A model generated the notes under the pieces. The model worked only from the letters and a program-made list of their open reading frames with translations. It searched no databases and was not told where the DNA came from. DNA of 26,574 nucleotides from Bacteroidales bacterium UBA1077 (GTDB lineage: Bacteria; Bacteroidota; Bacteroidia; Bacteroidales; UBA932), in assembly GCA_002314195.1 (NCBI GenBank), contig DCCQ01000124.1:1-26574 (forward strand), written 5' to 3'. Made by a program: the position numbers and the translations under genes. The stretch's first letter is position 1, and the number at the start of each line of letters is the position of its first letter. Below are positions 1 to 7,962 of the stretch, piece after piece.

Positions 1-503
1 ATGTGGCCGCCCATGCGCATTCCAGGGAACACACGTGAAGGCCAAGATGAGGCGCCGAGAGAACCAGGCTTACGCAGTCTGTTGTGCTGACCGTGGGTCG
101 CTCCGCCTACTCCGGCGAAATGATGACGGTGAACAACACCCTGGAAGCCACGGCCTTTAGAAGTACCGACAACATCCACGAACTTCACGTCGTCTGTGAC
201 GACATCGGTAACGGAGATGGTGTCTCCAAGCTTGAGCTCACCCTGGAAGTCTGCCGGAAATTCGACAAGCTTGCGCTTAGGGGTGGTTCCTGCCTTTTTA
301 AAGTGGCCCATAAGAGGCGCGCTGGCGTGTATCTCTTTCATTTCGTCATAGGCAAGCTGTACAGCGGCATAGCCGTCTTTTTCTACTGTACGCAGTTGCG
401 TGACAACACACGGACCAGCCTCGATGACGGTGCATGGAATATTTTTTCCATCAGCACCGAAAACGGAAGTCATTCCGATTTTCTTTCCAATTAATCCAGG
501 CAT
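1..503 (-). CDS. rplC: 50S ribosomal protein L3, partial (C-terminus beyond window)
   Basis: Translating the minus strand from the ATG at 503-501 gives 167 residues without a stop, running off the window edge. It begins MPGLIGKKIGMT and contains the L3 signatures GRGFQG, HGQHNRLRKPGSLGASS and FPGMRMGGHM. L3 is an early-assembly protein of the large subunit whose extended loop reaches towards the peptidyl transferase centre; full-length bacterial L3 is about 205 residues, so roughly 40 residues are missing here. The start is fixed by the conserved N-terminus and by a Bacteroidetes promoter 62 bases upstream. rplC usually follows rpsJ in the S10 operon, but no rpsJ precedes it: the upstream neighbour is the divergent dacA. 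Identity is certain from the conserved motifs. Confidence 0.97.
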   Translation of the reverse strand, partial: MPGLIGKKIGMTSVFGADGKNIPCTVIEAGPCVVTQLRTVEKDGYAAVQLAYDEMKEIHASAPLMGHFKKAGTTPKRKLVEFPADFQGELKLGDTISVTDVVTDDVKFVDVVGTSKGRGFQGVVHRHHFAGVGGATHGQHNRLRKPGSLGASSWPSRVFPGMRMGGH

Positions 504-544
504 TGGTTTGATTAATTAATTGTAAATAAATATTTTACGTTAAT

Positions 545-560
545 CCGCACTATTTTGCGG
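545..560 (-). other. Hairpin at the predicted 5' end of the rplC mRNA
   Basis: A perfect 5-bp inverted repeat (CCGCA, 6-base loop, TGCGG) sits at or just after the predicted transcription start of rplC. A hairpin at the very 5' end could protect the message or act as a control element. It could also be a DNA operator. The stem is short, so its significance is uncertain. Confidence 0.4.
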
Positions 561-564
561 ACTG

Positions 565-595
565 CAAAGGTAGTATTTTTTTTTCAATTAACAAA
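565..595 (-). promoter_or_regulatory. Promoter of rplC (Bacteroidetes type)
   Basis: On the minus strand TTTG (595-592) is followed after 19 bases by TACCTTTG (572-565), a full match to the Bacteroidetes -33/-7 consensus. The spacer holds a run of nine A (576-584). Transcription should start near 558-560, giving a leader of about 55 bases. Confidence 0.85.
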
Positions 596-643
596 GTTTT
601 CCACAAGCCTACTCCCTAATAATCAGAGAAATCGTCATCAAGC

Positions 644-676
644 GTTGGGGAATAAATCAAGGAATAATTATCTTTG
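644..676 (+). promoter_or_regulatory. Promoter of dacA operon (Bacteroidetes type)
   Basis: TATCTTTG at 669-676 fits the -7 consensus, with a weak -33 (GTTG, 644-647) 21 bases upstream. The predicted start of transcription near 683 rules out the GTG at 676 as the dacA start and favours the ATG at 697. The leader would be about 14 bases and includes AAAGG. Confidence 0.7.
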
Positions 677-696
677 TGCCACGAAAAAGGACAAAG

Positions 697-1527
697 ATGC
701 TTTTGAATATATTCGGATTCCTCAACATCTCGTTCGCGGACATCCTGGACATATTGATGGTCGCCATATTCATCTATCTGGCTTTCAGGTGGATCAGAGG
801 TTCGGCAGCGATGAATATCTTCGTCGCCGTCATCCTGCTTTTCGTCCTGCGTGTGGTCGTGGCGGCGTTCAACATGAAACTGATGAGCGCCCTGCTGGGA
901 ACTTTCATCGACGTGGGTGTGATAGCCCTTATTGTCATATTCCAGCCTGAGGTCAGGCATTTCCTGATGAAGCTTGGCTCGCGCTACGGAGTGGCGGGAA
1001 AGAGCCGCGACTTCTTCAACAAGTTGCTTGGAATCCAAGAACAGAAGATGGCCGGAGGTACAGTCAACGAGATCGCGGAGGCATGCAGAGCTATGTCGGC
1101 AGACAAGACAGGGGCCTTGATTGTGTTCCCGCGCAAGGATTCGCTGGACTTCATCATCGAGACCGGGGACATCGTGGATGCGAAAGTCACCAGAAGGCTG
1201 ATAATGAACATATTTTTCAAAAACTCCCCTTTGCATGACGGGGCGATGATCATCAGCGCGGACAGGATAGTCGCCGCGCGTTGTACACTGCCGATCACCG
1301 GGCGTACCGACATCCCGGCGCGCTACGGGATGAGGCACAAGGCGGCGATAGGAATCTCAGAGGAGACAGACGCCGATGTGGTGGTGGTCTCGGAAGAGAC
1401 CGGAGGAATATCCTTCGTACGCGGTGGCAACATCAAGAGCATAGGCAACATCAACGAACTTAAACTCCTTCTCGGCGCAGGCGAGGGATCCACGGAGGAA
1501 AAGCGCGCCACAGAGGAAAAACAATAA
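697..1527 (+). CDS. dacA: Membrane-bound diadenylate cyclase (c-di-AMP synthase, CdaA/DacA family)
   Basis: Makes cyclic di-AMP from two ATP at the inner membrane. The 276-residue protein has about three hydrophobic segments in residues 1-80, then a DAC domain with the motifs LHDGA (DGA at 181-183) and GMRHKAAIGISEETDA (RHK at 213-215). The second active-site motif is normally RHR, so Lys215 is a conservative change at an ATP-contacting position. The ATG at 697 is preferred to the in-frame GTG at 676, which lies inside the promoter. No YbbR/CdaR-type regulator gene follows, whereas Gram-positive cdaA is usually next to one. The gene is followed after 3 bases by mutS2, so the two are probably co-transcribed. 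Family assignment is secure. Confidence 0.93.
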   Translation: MLLNIFGFLNISFADILDILMVAIFIYLAFRWIRGSAAMNIFVAVILLFVLRVVVAAFNMKLMSALLGTFIDVGVIALIVIFQPEVRHFLMKLGSRYGVAGKSRDFFNKLLGIQEQKMAGGTVNEIAEACRAMSADKTGALIVFPRKDSLDFIIETGDIVDAKVTRRLIMNIFFKNSPLHDGAMIISADRIVAARCTLPITGRTDIPARYGMRHKAAIGISEETDADVVVVSEETGGISFVRGGNIKSIGNINELKLLLGAGEGSTEEKRATEEKQ

Positions 1528-1530
1528 TTT

Positions 1531-4056
1531 ATGAATATGCAGGAACACGGAACAGAGATTGACACCAGGCTGGAGAGCAAGTTGGGATTTGACAGGGTCA
1601 GGACCTTTGTGGCCGACAGATGTTCCACCGAATATGCCGTCACGAGGGTGACGGAGGAGACGTTCAGCAACGACCCGGAAGTCATCGGGGAAAGGTTGGC
1701 GCTCACGGACGAGATGAGGCTGATCGTGATGTTCGAGGAGAACTTTCCGACCAACGGGTACATTGACTGTCTCGACTTCCTCAAGCCGTTGGAAAACACT
1801 GGCTACACGATCGACATCCTTTCGCTGGGCAAGCTGCGCACGATGGTCGAGACTGTCCGCAAACTGACAAACTTCTTCATGTCCATCAAGGACGGAGTAT
1901 ACCCTAACCTCAAAAAGATGAGCGCCCCGGTCATGAGCTTTCCTGAAGTCCAGAGAAGGATAGACCTGATCCTGGACAAGTTCGGGGATGTCAAGGACAC
2001 GGCTTCCGACAAATTGTTGGAAATCAGGCGCGCCATAAAGACAAAGGAAGGAGCCATTTCCAAAAGGGCAAACGCGATCCTAAAGCAGGCGCAGGCTGAC
2101 GGCCTTGTGGACGAGGACGCCGGGCTCTCGGTACGTGACGGCAAACTGCTGATTCCTGTCAACAGCTCAAGCAAGAAAAAGATCCAGGGATTTGTCTATG
2201 ACACTTCGGCCACCGGCAAGACAGCCTTCGTGGAGCCGGCCGAGATCATCGAACTGGAAAACGAGATCGTCACCCTTCACGCCGACGAGGCTCAGGAAAT
2301 ACAGCGCATTCTCGCGGCGTTCAGCGACTTCGTCAGGCCTTACGTCCCGGATCTCATCAACTCGGCCGAATATATCGGTGAGATCGACTTCCTTGTTGCC
2401 AAGGCTCAGGTCGCCCTCGATTTCAAGGCCGGAGCACCTATCATCTCCGACAACGGCGAGATGAATCTGCGCAAAGCCCGGCATCCACTTCTGGAAAGAG
2501 CCCTGCGTAAAGAGAAAAAGGACATTGTGCCCGTTTCCATCCGCCTGACTCCTGGCAAGCATATTCTTTTGATCTCCGGCCCTAACGCCGGCGGCAAGTC
2601 GGTGTGCCTCAAGACCACGGGCCTGCTTCAGTACATGTTCCAGTGGGGAATGCTGATCCCGACTTCCGAGACCTCCGAACTTCCTGTGTTCGACAGGATC
2701 ATGGTCAGCATAGGCGACGACCAGAACATCGAGAATGACCTCAGTACCTACAGCTCGTTCCTGGACGACATGAAGACGATGCTTGCGAAGGCCGATGACA
2801 AGACATTGATATTGATAGACGAGTTCGGTTCGGGCACAGAGCCTACGGCCGGAGGAGCCATCGCAGAGGCAATCCTCAGCGAAATGGACAAGAGAGGGGT
2901 TTACGGGGTCATCACGACCCACTACACGAACCTCAAACTGTACGCGTCCGGTTCCGACACCGGAGTCATCAACGGAGCGATGCAGTTCGATGCCGCCAAG
3001 ATCCAGCCTCTGTTCAAACTGGACATCGGGATGCCAGGGAACTCGTTCGCCTTCGAGCTGGCCCGCAAGATGGGGCTTCCTGAGAGCATCGTCAAAGATG
3101 CCGAGACAAGAGCCGGAGAGGAGTTCGTTGGCATGGAACGGAATCTGCGCAAGATCGTGCGCAACCGCCGCGCCCTTGACGAGAAACTCCAACGGATCAA
3201 GAACACGGACAAGACTCTGGAAAACATCACCGAGCGCTATCAAAAAGAGCTTGAGGGACTGAAACAGACCAAGAAGGAGATTCTGGACCAGGCCAAGAAA
3301 GAGGCTCAGGAGATCGTCCAGGGAGCGAACAAGACCGTGGAGAACACGATCAGGACCATCAAGGAATCCCAGGCTGAAAAGGAAAAGACCTCCGACGCCA
3401 GGCGTGAGCTCCAGAATTTCATGTCAAGCCTTCAGATGAAGAAGGAGAACGAGCAGAAGAATCACGACGACTACATTGAGAGGAAGCTCAAGCAGCTGGA
3501 GGACAGAAAGATGCGCCGCAACGCCCGCAAGGGCAAACCTCAGGATGACAGCCAGGCGCAGACTCCTGAGCAATTCCGTGGCGGAGTGCTGAAGGTCGGG
3601 GAGAAAGTGCGGGTGAAGGACAACGGCATGGCCGGCGAGGTCATCCGAGTGTCCAACAAGGCCGTGACCGTCGCCATCGGCAACATCACCAGCAAGATGC
3701 CCCTCGACAGGGTTGAGCGGATCTCTTCCAATGAATATAAAGCTTCGGTCAGGGAGAACATCAAGCCTCGGGCCGCCCAGGATGATTCCGGTCTGAGGGA
3801 GCGCAGGCTGGCGTTCTCTCCCGAACTGGACGTGCGTGGAGAGCGGGTTTCGGACGCGCTTGACATCGTCATGCACTACATCGATGACGCCATCATGCTG
3901 AACATCGGATCTGTCCGCATCATCCACGGCAAGGGTACGGGAGCGCTCCGCGATGAACTCCAGAAATATTTAAGGACAATCCCCGGGGTGACTTCCGTCC
4001 GCGACGAGCAGGTTCAGTTCGGCGGATCGGGTGTGACGATTGTGACGTTGGGATAG
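1531..4056 (+). CDS. mutS2: MutS2 family protein (ATPase with Smr nuclease domain)
   Basis: This 841-residue protein has the MutS2 layout. A core/lever region (about 1-330) leads to the ABC-type ATPase with Walker A GPNAGGKS (350-357) and Walker B LILIDEFGSGT (Asp430, Glu431). A charged coiled coil (about 520-650), a KOW-like patch near 690-740 and a C-terminal Smr domain with ELDVRG (765-770) and HGKGTGALR (from 799) follow. Mismatch-recognition domain I of MutS is absent. In studied bacteria MutS2 suppresses homologous recombination or, in Bacillus, splits collided ribosomes; which applies here cannot be told. ATG 1531 lies 3 bases after dacA; an in-frame ATG at 1537 is also possible. Seventeen bases separate it from yraN. 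Confidence 0.95.
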   Translation: MNMQEHGTEIDTRLESKLGFDRVRTFVADRCSTEYAVTRVTEETFSNDPEVIGERLALTDEMRLIVMFEENFPTNGYIDCLDFLKPLENTGYTIDILSLGKLRTMVETVRKLTNFFMSIKDGVYPNLKKMSAPVMSFPEVQRRIDLILDKFGDVKDTASDKLLEIRRAIKTKEGAISKRANAILKQAQADGLVDEDAGLSVRDGKLLIPVNSSSKKKIQGFVYDTSATGKTAFVEPAEIIELENEIVTLHADEAQEIQRILAAFSDFVRPYVPDLINSAEYIGEIDFLVAKAQVALDFKAGAPIISDNGEMNLRKARHPLLERALRKEKKDIVPVSIRLTPGKHILLISGPNAGGKSVCLKTTGLLQYMFQWGMLIPTSETSELPVFDRIMVSIGDDQNIENDLSTYSSFLDDMKTMLAKADDKTLILIDEFGSGTEPTAGGAIAEAILSEMDKRGVYGVITTHYTNLKLYASGSDTGVINGAMQFDAAKIQPLFKLDIGMPGNSFAFELARKMGLPESIVKDAETRAGEEFVGMERNLRKIVRNRRALDEKLQRIKNTDKTLENITERYQKELEGLKQTKKEILDQAKKEAQEIVQGANKTVENTIRTIKESQAEKEKTSDARRELQNFMSSLQMKKENEQKNHDDYIERKLKQLEDRKMRRNARKGKPQDDSQAQTPEQFRGGVLKVGEKVRVKDNGMAGEVIRVSNKAVTVAIGNITSKMPLDRVERISSNEYKASVRENIKPRAAQDDSGLRERRLAFSPELDVRGERVSDALDIVMHYIDDAIMLNIGSVRIIHGKGTGALRDELQKYLRTIPGVTSVRDEQVQFGGSGVTIVTLG

Positions 4057-4073
4057 AAATCTGGATCAAAACT

Positions 4074-4475
4074 ATGAAAAGCACTGAAAAACAAATGACT
4101 CCAAGGATGGAGCTGGGACGTAGAGGAGAAGATGTTGCCTGTGGATTCCTGACCGGCAAAGGGCATATTATCGTGCAGAGGAATTTCAGGTCGGGACATC
4201 TGGAGATCGACATCATCAGTCTTGACAAAAATGGTGTGCATTTTGTGGAGGTCAAAAGCCGTGTCGCGCCTGTGATGGTCTCCCCGGAGGAGAATGTGAC
4301 GGTGAGCAAGCAGAGGAAGGTTGCGGACGCGGCGCTGAGGTACCTTCACACCACGAAAGACAACAGGATTTCCGCTGACATGGAGGTCAACTTTGATGTC
4401 GTGGCGGTGACGTTCGACGGAGGGAAGGAGATTGTGGAATGGTTCCCGAACGCGTTTTACCCGATGTACCTCTGA
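4074..4475 (+). CDS. yraN: YraN/UPF0102 family endonuclease-like protein
   Basis: A 133-residue protein with the full UPF0102 pattern: LGRRGEDVA (Glu19), RNFRSGHLEIDII (Glu44, Asp46) and FVEVKSR (Glu59, Lys61). Together these form a PD-(D/E)xK-type nuclease fold, related to Holliday-junction resolvase-like enzymes. The biochemical role of the family is not settled; a part in DNA processing or repair is inferred. Length matches the family (about 120-130). It lies 17 bases after mutS2 and is probably the last gene of the dacA-mutS2-yraN unit, because a new promoter for manC begins right at its 3' end. Confidence 0.9.
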   Translation: MKSTEKQMTPRMELGRRGEDVACGFLTGKGHIIVQRNFRSGHLEIDIISLDKNGVHFVEVKSRVAPVMVSPEENVTVSKQRKVADAALRYLHTTKDNRISADMEVNFDVVAVTFDGGKEIVEWFPNAFYPMYL

Positions 4476-4486
4476 TATTATTTTTG
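4455..4486 (+). promoter_or_regulatory. Promoter of manC (Bacteroidetes type)
   Basis: TATTTTTG at 4479-4486 fits the -7 consensus, with a partial -33 (TTTT, 4455-4458) 20 bases upstream. It overlaps the end of yraN and predicts a start of transcription near 4493, 19 bases before the manC ATG. Confidence 0.6.
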
Positions 4487-4511
4487 GTAACATATTGCTA
4501 AGCACTAAGAT

Positions 4512-5609
4512 ATGAACAAAAATAACCGATACTGCGTCATAATGGCCGGAGGCACGGCGAACCGCTTCTGGCCGATAAGCAGGGAATCGAAGCCCAAGCA
4601 GTTCCTGGACATAACCGGAACCGGAAAATCCTTCATAAGAAGCACTTACGAGCGCTTTTCCGAAATCGTCCCGTCAGAGAACATCATCGTGGTCACTTTG
4701 GCAAGATTCTCCTACCTCGTCCGCGCCCAGATTCCGGAACTTCCAGAAAGCAACCTGCTCCTGGAACCATACGCCCGAAACACCGCTCCATGCATTGCCT
4801 ACGCGACCTACAGCATCCTCAAACGGAATCCCGACGCGACAATCATCGCCACCCCGGCGGACCACATCATCACTGACGAGGAGAATTTCAAAGCCTCCAT
4901 GCAGAAGGTAATGGAATATGCCGAAAGCAGACCGGTACTCATGACTATCGGAATCCACCCGACGGAACCTGACACAAGTTATGGCTACATCCAAGCCACA
5001 GGAGACTGGGAACAACTCGGTTCGGGAGCGCCTCTCAAGGTAAAGACTTTCACCGAGAAACCGGACAAGGCCCTAGCCGAGGTGTTCTGCAAGACAGGTG
5101 AATTCTACTGGAACTCGGGAATATTCGCATGGAAGGCTTCAGTCATCAAGGAAGAAATGGAGAAATATATTCCTGATGTCACATCCTTGTTCGCCGGATG
5201 GGAAAACGCTTTGGGAAGCGAAGATGAGCAGGTCTTCGTTGAGAAGGCATATTCAGATTGCCCGAAGATCTCGATTGACTACGGTGTGATGGAGAAGACA
5301 GACCGAGCATGGCTCTACTGCGGAGACTTCGGATGGTCTGACATCGACAGCTGGGACTCTCTTTTCAGGAACATCCGTGACAAGACCAAAGACGGCAACG
5401 TCGTGTTCACTGACAAGATTCTTGGCGAAGGCAATGAGAACAGCATGCTGGTCTGCGGAGACAAGAAAAAGCTCTACGCCATCAAAGGCCTCAAAGACTA
5501 CATAGTGGTTGACACCGGTGATGTGCTTCTGATCTGCCCTAAGGACGACAAACAGTTCAAGGACTTCATCTCAGGCCTCGGAATGCCCGAGTACGAAGAT
5601 TTCCGATAA
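4512..5609 (+). CDS. manC: Mannose-1-phosphate guanylyltransferase
   Basis: Forms GDP-mannose from mannose 1-phosphate and GTP in the cytoplasm, the donor for mannose and, through later enzymes, fucose in surface glycans. The 365-residue protein is a nucleotidyltransferase with an N-terminal nucleotide-binding motif (residues 13-32, ending in KPKQFL), EPYARNTAPCIAYA, PADH (Asp117, metal/phosphate binding), FTEKPD, NSGIFAWK, SIDYGVMEKTD and DFGWSDIDSWDSL. These are typical of the GMP family. The length shows a single-domain form without the isomerase half of the bifunctional enzymes. The nucleotide loop reads GGTANRFWP, where most relatives have a second Gly (GGxGxRxWP). It has its own promoter and ends in a strong hairpin, so it is probably monocistronic. 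Confidence 0.93.
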   Translation: MNKNNRYCVIMAGGTANRFWPISRESKPKQFLDITGTGKSFIRSTYERFSEIVPSENIIVVTLARFSYLVRAQIPELPESNLLLEPYARNTAPCIAYATYSILKRNPDATIIATPADHIITDEENFKASMQKVMEYAESRPVLMTIGIHPTEPDTSYGYIQATGDWEQLGSGAPLKVKTFTEKPDKALAEVFCKTGEFYWNSGIFAWKASVIKEEMEKYIPDVTSLFAGWENALGSEDEQVFVEKAYSDCPKISIDYGVMEKTDRAWLYCGDFGWSDIDSWDSLFRNIRDKTKDGNVVFTDKILGEGNENSMLVCGDKKKLYAIKGLKDYIVVDTGDVLLICPKDDKQFKDFISGLGMPEYEDFR

Positions 5610-5648
5610 GGCTGCCGTGGCGGGCAACGCCTTGACACTCAACGAGAA

Positions 5649-5690
5649 AAGCGATGACCTTGTGCTAAATACGGCACAAGGTCATCGCTT
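5649..5690. terminator. Strong bidirectional terminator hairpin after manC
   Basis: A perfect 17-bp inverted repeat (5649-5665 with 5674-5690, 8-base loop) lies 39 bases after the manC stop, between two convergent genes. It is preceded by GAGAAAA and followed by a T-rich stretch, so it can serve both strands. Confidence 0.85.
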
Positions 5691-5697
5691 ATTATAT

Positions 5698-5744
5698 TGA
5701 CAGACAACCCTTTAGGTTTCACGGCCTTCTAAGGTTGTCAGTCA
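5698..5744. terminator. Second, imperfect inverted repeat between convergent genes
   Basis: The arms 5698-5716 and 5727-5744 pair over TGAC-GACAACC-TTAG with one mismatch and a 2-base bulge. It lies just after the 17-bp hairpin and 18 bases before the stop of the convergent gene at 5762. It is probably a backup terminator for one or both genes. Confidence 0.5.
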
Positions 5745-5761
5745 CATGCCCTATGATATTC

Positions 5762-6328
5762 CTACTTCTTCAAGGTCTTGAAAAGAGTGGAGAGGGTAGA
5801 TGCGGCGGAAGCTATCTCCTTGGCGTTTGAAACAGCTGCGGAGGCATCTTTTGAAGACGCGATCTTTGAAAGGGCCTCGGTGGCAACTGACTTGGCGGCA
5901 TTGCTTGCGGCAGTCTTGGCCGCAGTCTTTGCGGAAGTCTGCAATGAGGAGAGATCCATCCCCGCAAGTTTGGTCAGGCTGCCGAGCACTGTCTTGGAGT
6001 TGTTGTTATTAACCAGCTTGCCTGAACCGGAGATCAGACCTTTAACGAAGTTGGTTGTGTTAACGGAAGACTTCAAGCCTTTGATGTTGTTGGCCAGAGT
6101 GACCATATTCACAATGTTCGTCGGATTGGTCATATCCAGGCTTCCATTGCTCTTGTACTGAGTGTAGAGAGCCAAAAGAGCCTTGCCAGCGGCGGTTCCA
6201 TTGTTCTTTGTGAGTGATGCTGATGTCGTCTGTGCGGCCGGAACGGCTACGGAAGACACATTGGCGCGGCAAGGAGCCGCAAGGGTGATCGCCAAAGCTG
6301 CGACCGCAAAAATTTTTAACACTTTCAT
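5762..6328 (-). CDS. Small secreted Ala/Ser/Lys-rich protein, function unknown
   Basis: A 188-residue protein starting MKVLKIFAVAALAITLAAPCRA, a clear Sec signal peptide with likely cleavage after CRA at residue 22. The first half of the mature part has Asn/Gly-rich stretches (LVNNNNSKTVLGSLTKL). The second half, after about residue 110, is dominated by short Ala-Lys-Ser runs with heptad-like spacing, suggesting long amphipathic helices. No catalytic motif was recognised. The upstream in-frame Met at 6400 is rejected because it lies upstream of the predicted promoter. A periplasmic or surface helical protein is the most that can be inferred. It is monocistronic and convergent with manC. Confidence 0.8.
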   Translation of the reverse strand: MKVLKIFAVAALAITLAAPCRANVSSVAVPAAQTTSASLTKNNGTAAGKALLALYTQYKSNGSLDMTNPTNIVNMVTLANNIKGLKSSVNTTNFVKGLISGSGKLVNNNNSKTVLGSLTKLAGMDLSSLQTSAKTAAKTAASNAAKSVATEALSKIASSKDASAAVSNAKEIASAASTLSTLFKTLKK

Positions 6329-6363
6329 CTTATTAATGATTTTTGTTCGTCCAAACTGTTTTG

Positions 6364-6394
6364 CAAAAATACTGCAAAAGTTTGAAAAACCGAA
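6364..6394 (-). promoter_or_regulatory. Promoter of the small secreted protein gene
   Basis: On the minus strand TATTTTTG (6371-6364) matches the -7 consensus and TTCG (6394-6391) stands 19 bases upstream as a 3-of-4 match to the -33 element. Transcription would start near 6357, 29 bases before the ATG at 6328. Confidence 0.65.
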
Positions 6395-6439
6395 AGCCAA
6401 GCCGTGGCACTTAAGGTTCTGATAATTAACGATAACAGC

Positions 6440-6473
6440 AAAGTCCTGATGCTGAATTTGACACTAGGACTTT
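6440..6473. terminator. Possible terminator after the GH109 gene
   Basis: An 8-bp perfect inverted repeat (AAAGTCCT at 6440-6447, AGGACTTT at 6466-6473) with an 18-base loop lies 44 bases past the GH109 stop. It lacks a good T-run on the minus strand, so termination is only a possibility. Confidence 0.35.
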
Positions 6474-6516
6474 ACATATTAGACTAATAATCAAATAGTT
6501 CGCCGCCACGGTGATC

Positions 6517-7905
6517 TTATTTGGCGAAAGCGTAGGAGAAGCCCTTGATCTGGTCCCATGCGCCACGGGTGAAGTCAGGAACTTCGACAGGGGCGTTGCC
6601 GTTCTCCATCGAGATTCTTCCGAGCTCGGTGAGGCAGCACCATTCGGCCATGTCATAGACATCCATGTCGAGAGGAAGGCCGTTCCTGAGACAGTAGATC
6701 AGACGGTAGTCCATGATAAAGTCCATTCCGCCGTGACCTCCAACTTCCTTCGCAAGAGCCTCAAGCTCAGGAGTCAGGATCGGATTACGGTTCTCTTCCA
6801 TCAGAGCTTTCAGCCTGTCTCCTGAATAGACAACCTCACGGCCAAGGTTCTGGAAATCAGTAGAAGTGCCCTCGGCGGCATTGTCACGCAAGCAAATCTG
6901 CTGAGTCGGGTACTTGCCGGCGTAACCGTCACTGCCGACAATCTGGTACATACGACTGTAAGGACGTGGGGTCATCACATCGTGCTCCACAAGGATAGTC
7001 TTGCCCTTCTCCGTGGAGATCATCGTCATCGTAAGGTCTCCGTTCTGGAAATCATCACATTTCTCACCGGTCTTGGCTTCAACGTGCTTAGGACCGTTGA
7101 CGGTCTTGGTCTCCATCGCCACGAGAGTCTTGAAACGGTCTCCACGATGGATATTCATGACCTGGCAGACAGGACCGAGGCCGTGGGTGGAATAGACATC
7201 GCCCTTGGTGGCCTTGTTGAAATCAAGTCTCCAGTTGTTCCAGTAGGCATTCCAGAACGGATCCAGATTGTGGTGGTAGGATCCCTCTCCATGGATAATC
7301 TCGCCGAACAAGCCCTTCTGAGCCATAGTCAGGACGGTCATCTCATAGAAATCATAGCAGCAGTTCTCAAGCATCATGCAGTGCTTGCGGGTCTTTTCGG
7401 ACATGTTGATCAACGCCCAGATGTCCTCAAGGGATGCGGCGGCTGGAACCTCGACAGCGACATTCTTTCCGTGCTCCATAGCATAGAGGGCGATCGGAAC
7501 GTGATGCTTCCAGTCTGTGCAGATGTAGACAAGATCAACGTCATCACGTTCACAAAGCTCCTTGTAGGACTCGGTGCTTCCAGAATAGCCCGCGGCCTGA
7601 GGGAATCCTCTGTCTTCCAATGTCTTCTGAGCTTTCTCAACACGGTCAGCCTCAACATCGCAGAGGGCAGTAATCTTCACTCCCGGAATGTAGGTGTAGC
7701 GTGCGACAGCATCAGAGCCACGCATCCCGATGCCGACAAAGCCGACACGAACAGTGTCCATTGCAGGAACAGTCAGCCCAAGAACGTTTTCCTGGCCGGC
7801 AGGACGTACCGGAGTCTCAACCTTGATTGGACCTTCCTCTTTGGAAGTAGCACAAGATACCGCCAGAACAAGCGATAGAATGGCAAACAAATTTCTGAAT
7901 TTCAT
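6517..7905 (-). CDS. GH109-type alpha-N-acetylgalactosaminidase, lipoprotein
   Basis: Likely removes terminal alpha-linked GalNAc by the NAD-dependent redox-elimination mechanism of family GH109, which shares the Gfo/Idh/MocA fold. The 462-residue protein starts with a lipoprotein signal (LAVSC, Cys18) followed by SKEE, an acidic stretch like those that direct lipoproteins to the Bacteroidetes cell surface. A Rossmann motif VGFVGIGMRG (GxGxxG at 58-63) binds the dinucleotide. The segments YHHNLDPFW (His211, His212), NNWRLDFN, DVYSTHGLGP (His241) and NIHRGDRFKTLVAM are characteristic of GH109 rather than of sugar dehydrogenases. It lies 57 bases after the GH2 gene but has its own -7 element. 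The exact substrate is inferred from the family. Confidence 0.88.
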   Translation of the reverse strand: MKFRNLFAILSLVLAVSCATSKEEGPIKVETPVRPAGQENVLGLTVPAMDTVRVGFVGIGMRGSDAVARYTYIPGVKITALCDVEADRVEKAQKTLEDRGFPQAAGYSGSTESYKELCERDDVDLVYICTDWKHHVPIALYAMEHGKNVAVEVPAAASLEDIWALINMSEKTRKHCMMLENCCYDFYEMTVLTMAQKGLFGEIIHGEGSYHHNLDPFWNAYWNNWRLDFNKATKGDVYSTHGLGPVCQVMNIHRGDRFKTLVAMETKTVNGPKHVEAKTGEKCDDFQNGDLTMTMISTEKGKTILVEHDVMTPRPYSRMYQIVGSDGYAGKYPTQQICLRDNAAEGTSTDFQNLGREVVYSGDRLKALMEENRNPILTPELEALAKEVGGHGGMDFIMDYRLIYCLRNGLPLDMDVYDMAEWCCLTELGRISMENGNAPVEVPDFTRGAWDQIKGFSYAFAK

Positions 7906-7934
7906 TATTACTTAGTGTTAATATGTTTCTGACA

Positions 7935-7942
7935 CAAAGATA
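7935..7942 (-). promoter_or_regulatory. Probable -7 element of the GH109 promoter
   Basis: TATCTTTG on the minus strand (7942-7935) matches the -7 consensus in the 57-base gap between GH2 and GH109. The -33 position holds only a weak match (TTTA, 7967-7964, overlapping the GH2 stop). Confidence 0.55.
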
Positions 7943-7962
7943 TTCAATTAGTCGAAAATTAC

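Noticed and set aside
84..494. 136-codon plus-strand ORF
   Set aside because: It is the antisense of rplC, whose protein sequence is unmistakable on the minus strand.
576..584. Nine-A/T run in the rplC promoter spacer as a phase switch
   Set aside because: A ribosomal protein gene is an implausible target for phase variation, and the 19-base spacer is already optimal. More likely an ordinary A-tract.
676..696. GTG start for dacA seven codons upstream
   Set aside because: It lies on the last base of the -7 element, so it would be upstream of the transcript start.
616..1338. 240-codon minus-strand ORF
   Set aside because: Antisense to dacA; His/Asp-rich composition typical of a shadow frame, no domain.
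2167..3243. 358-codon minus-strand ORF
   Set aside because: Long but antisense to the ATPase region of mutS2, without recognisable motifs; long shadow frames are expected in biased coding sequence.
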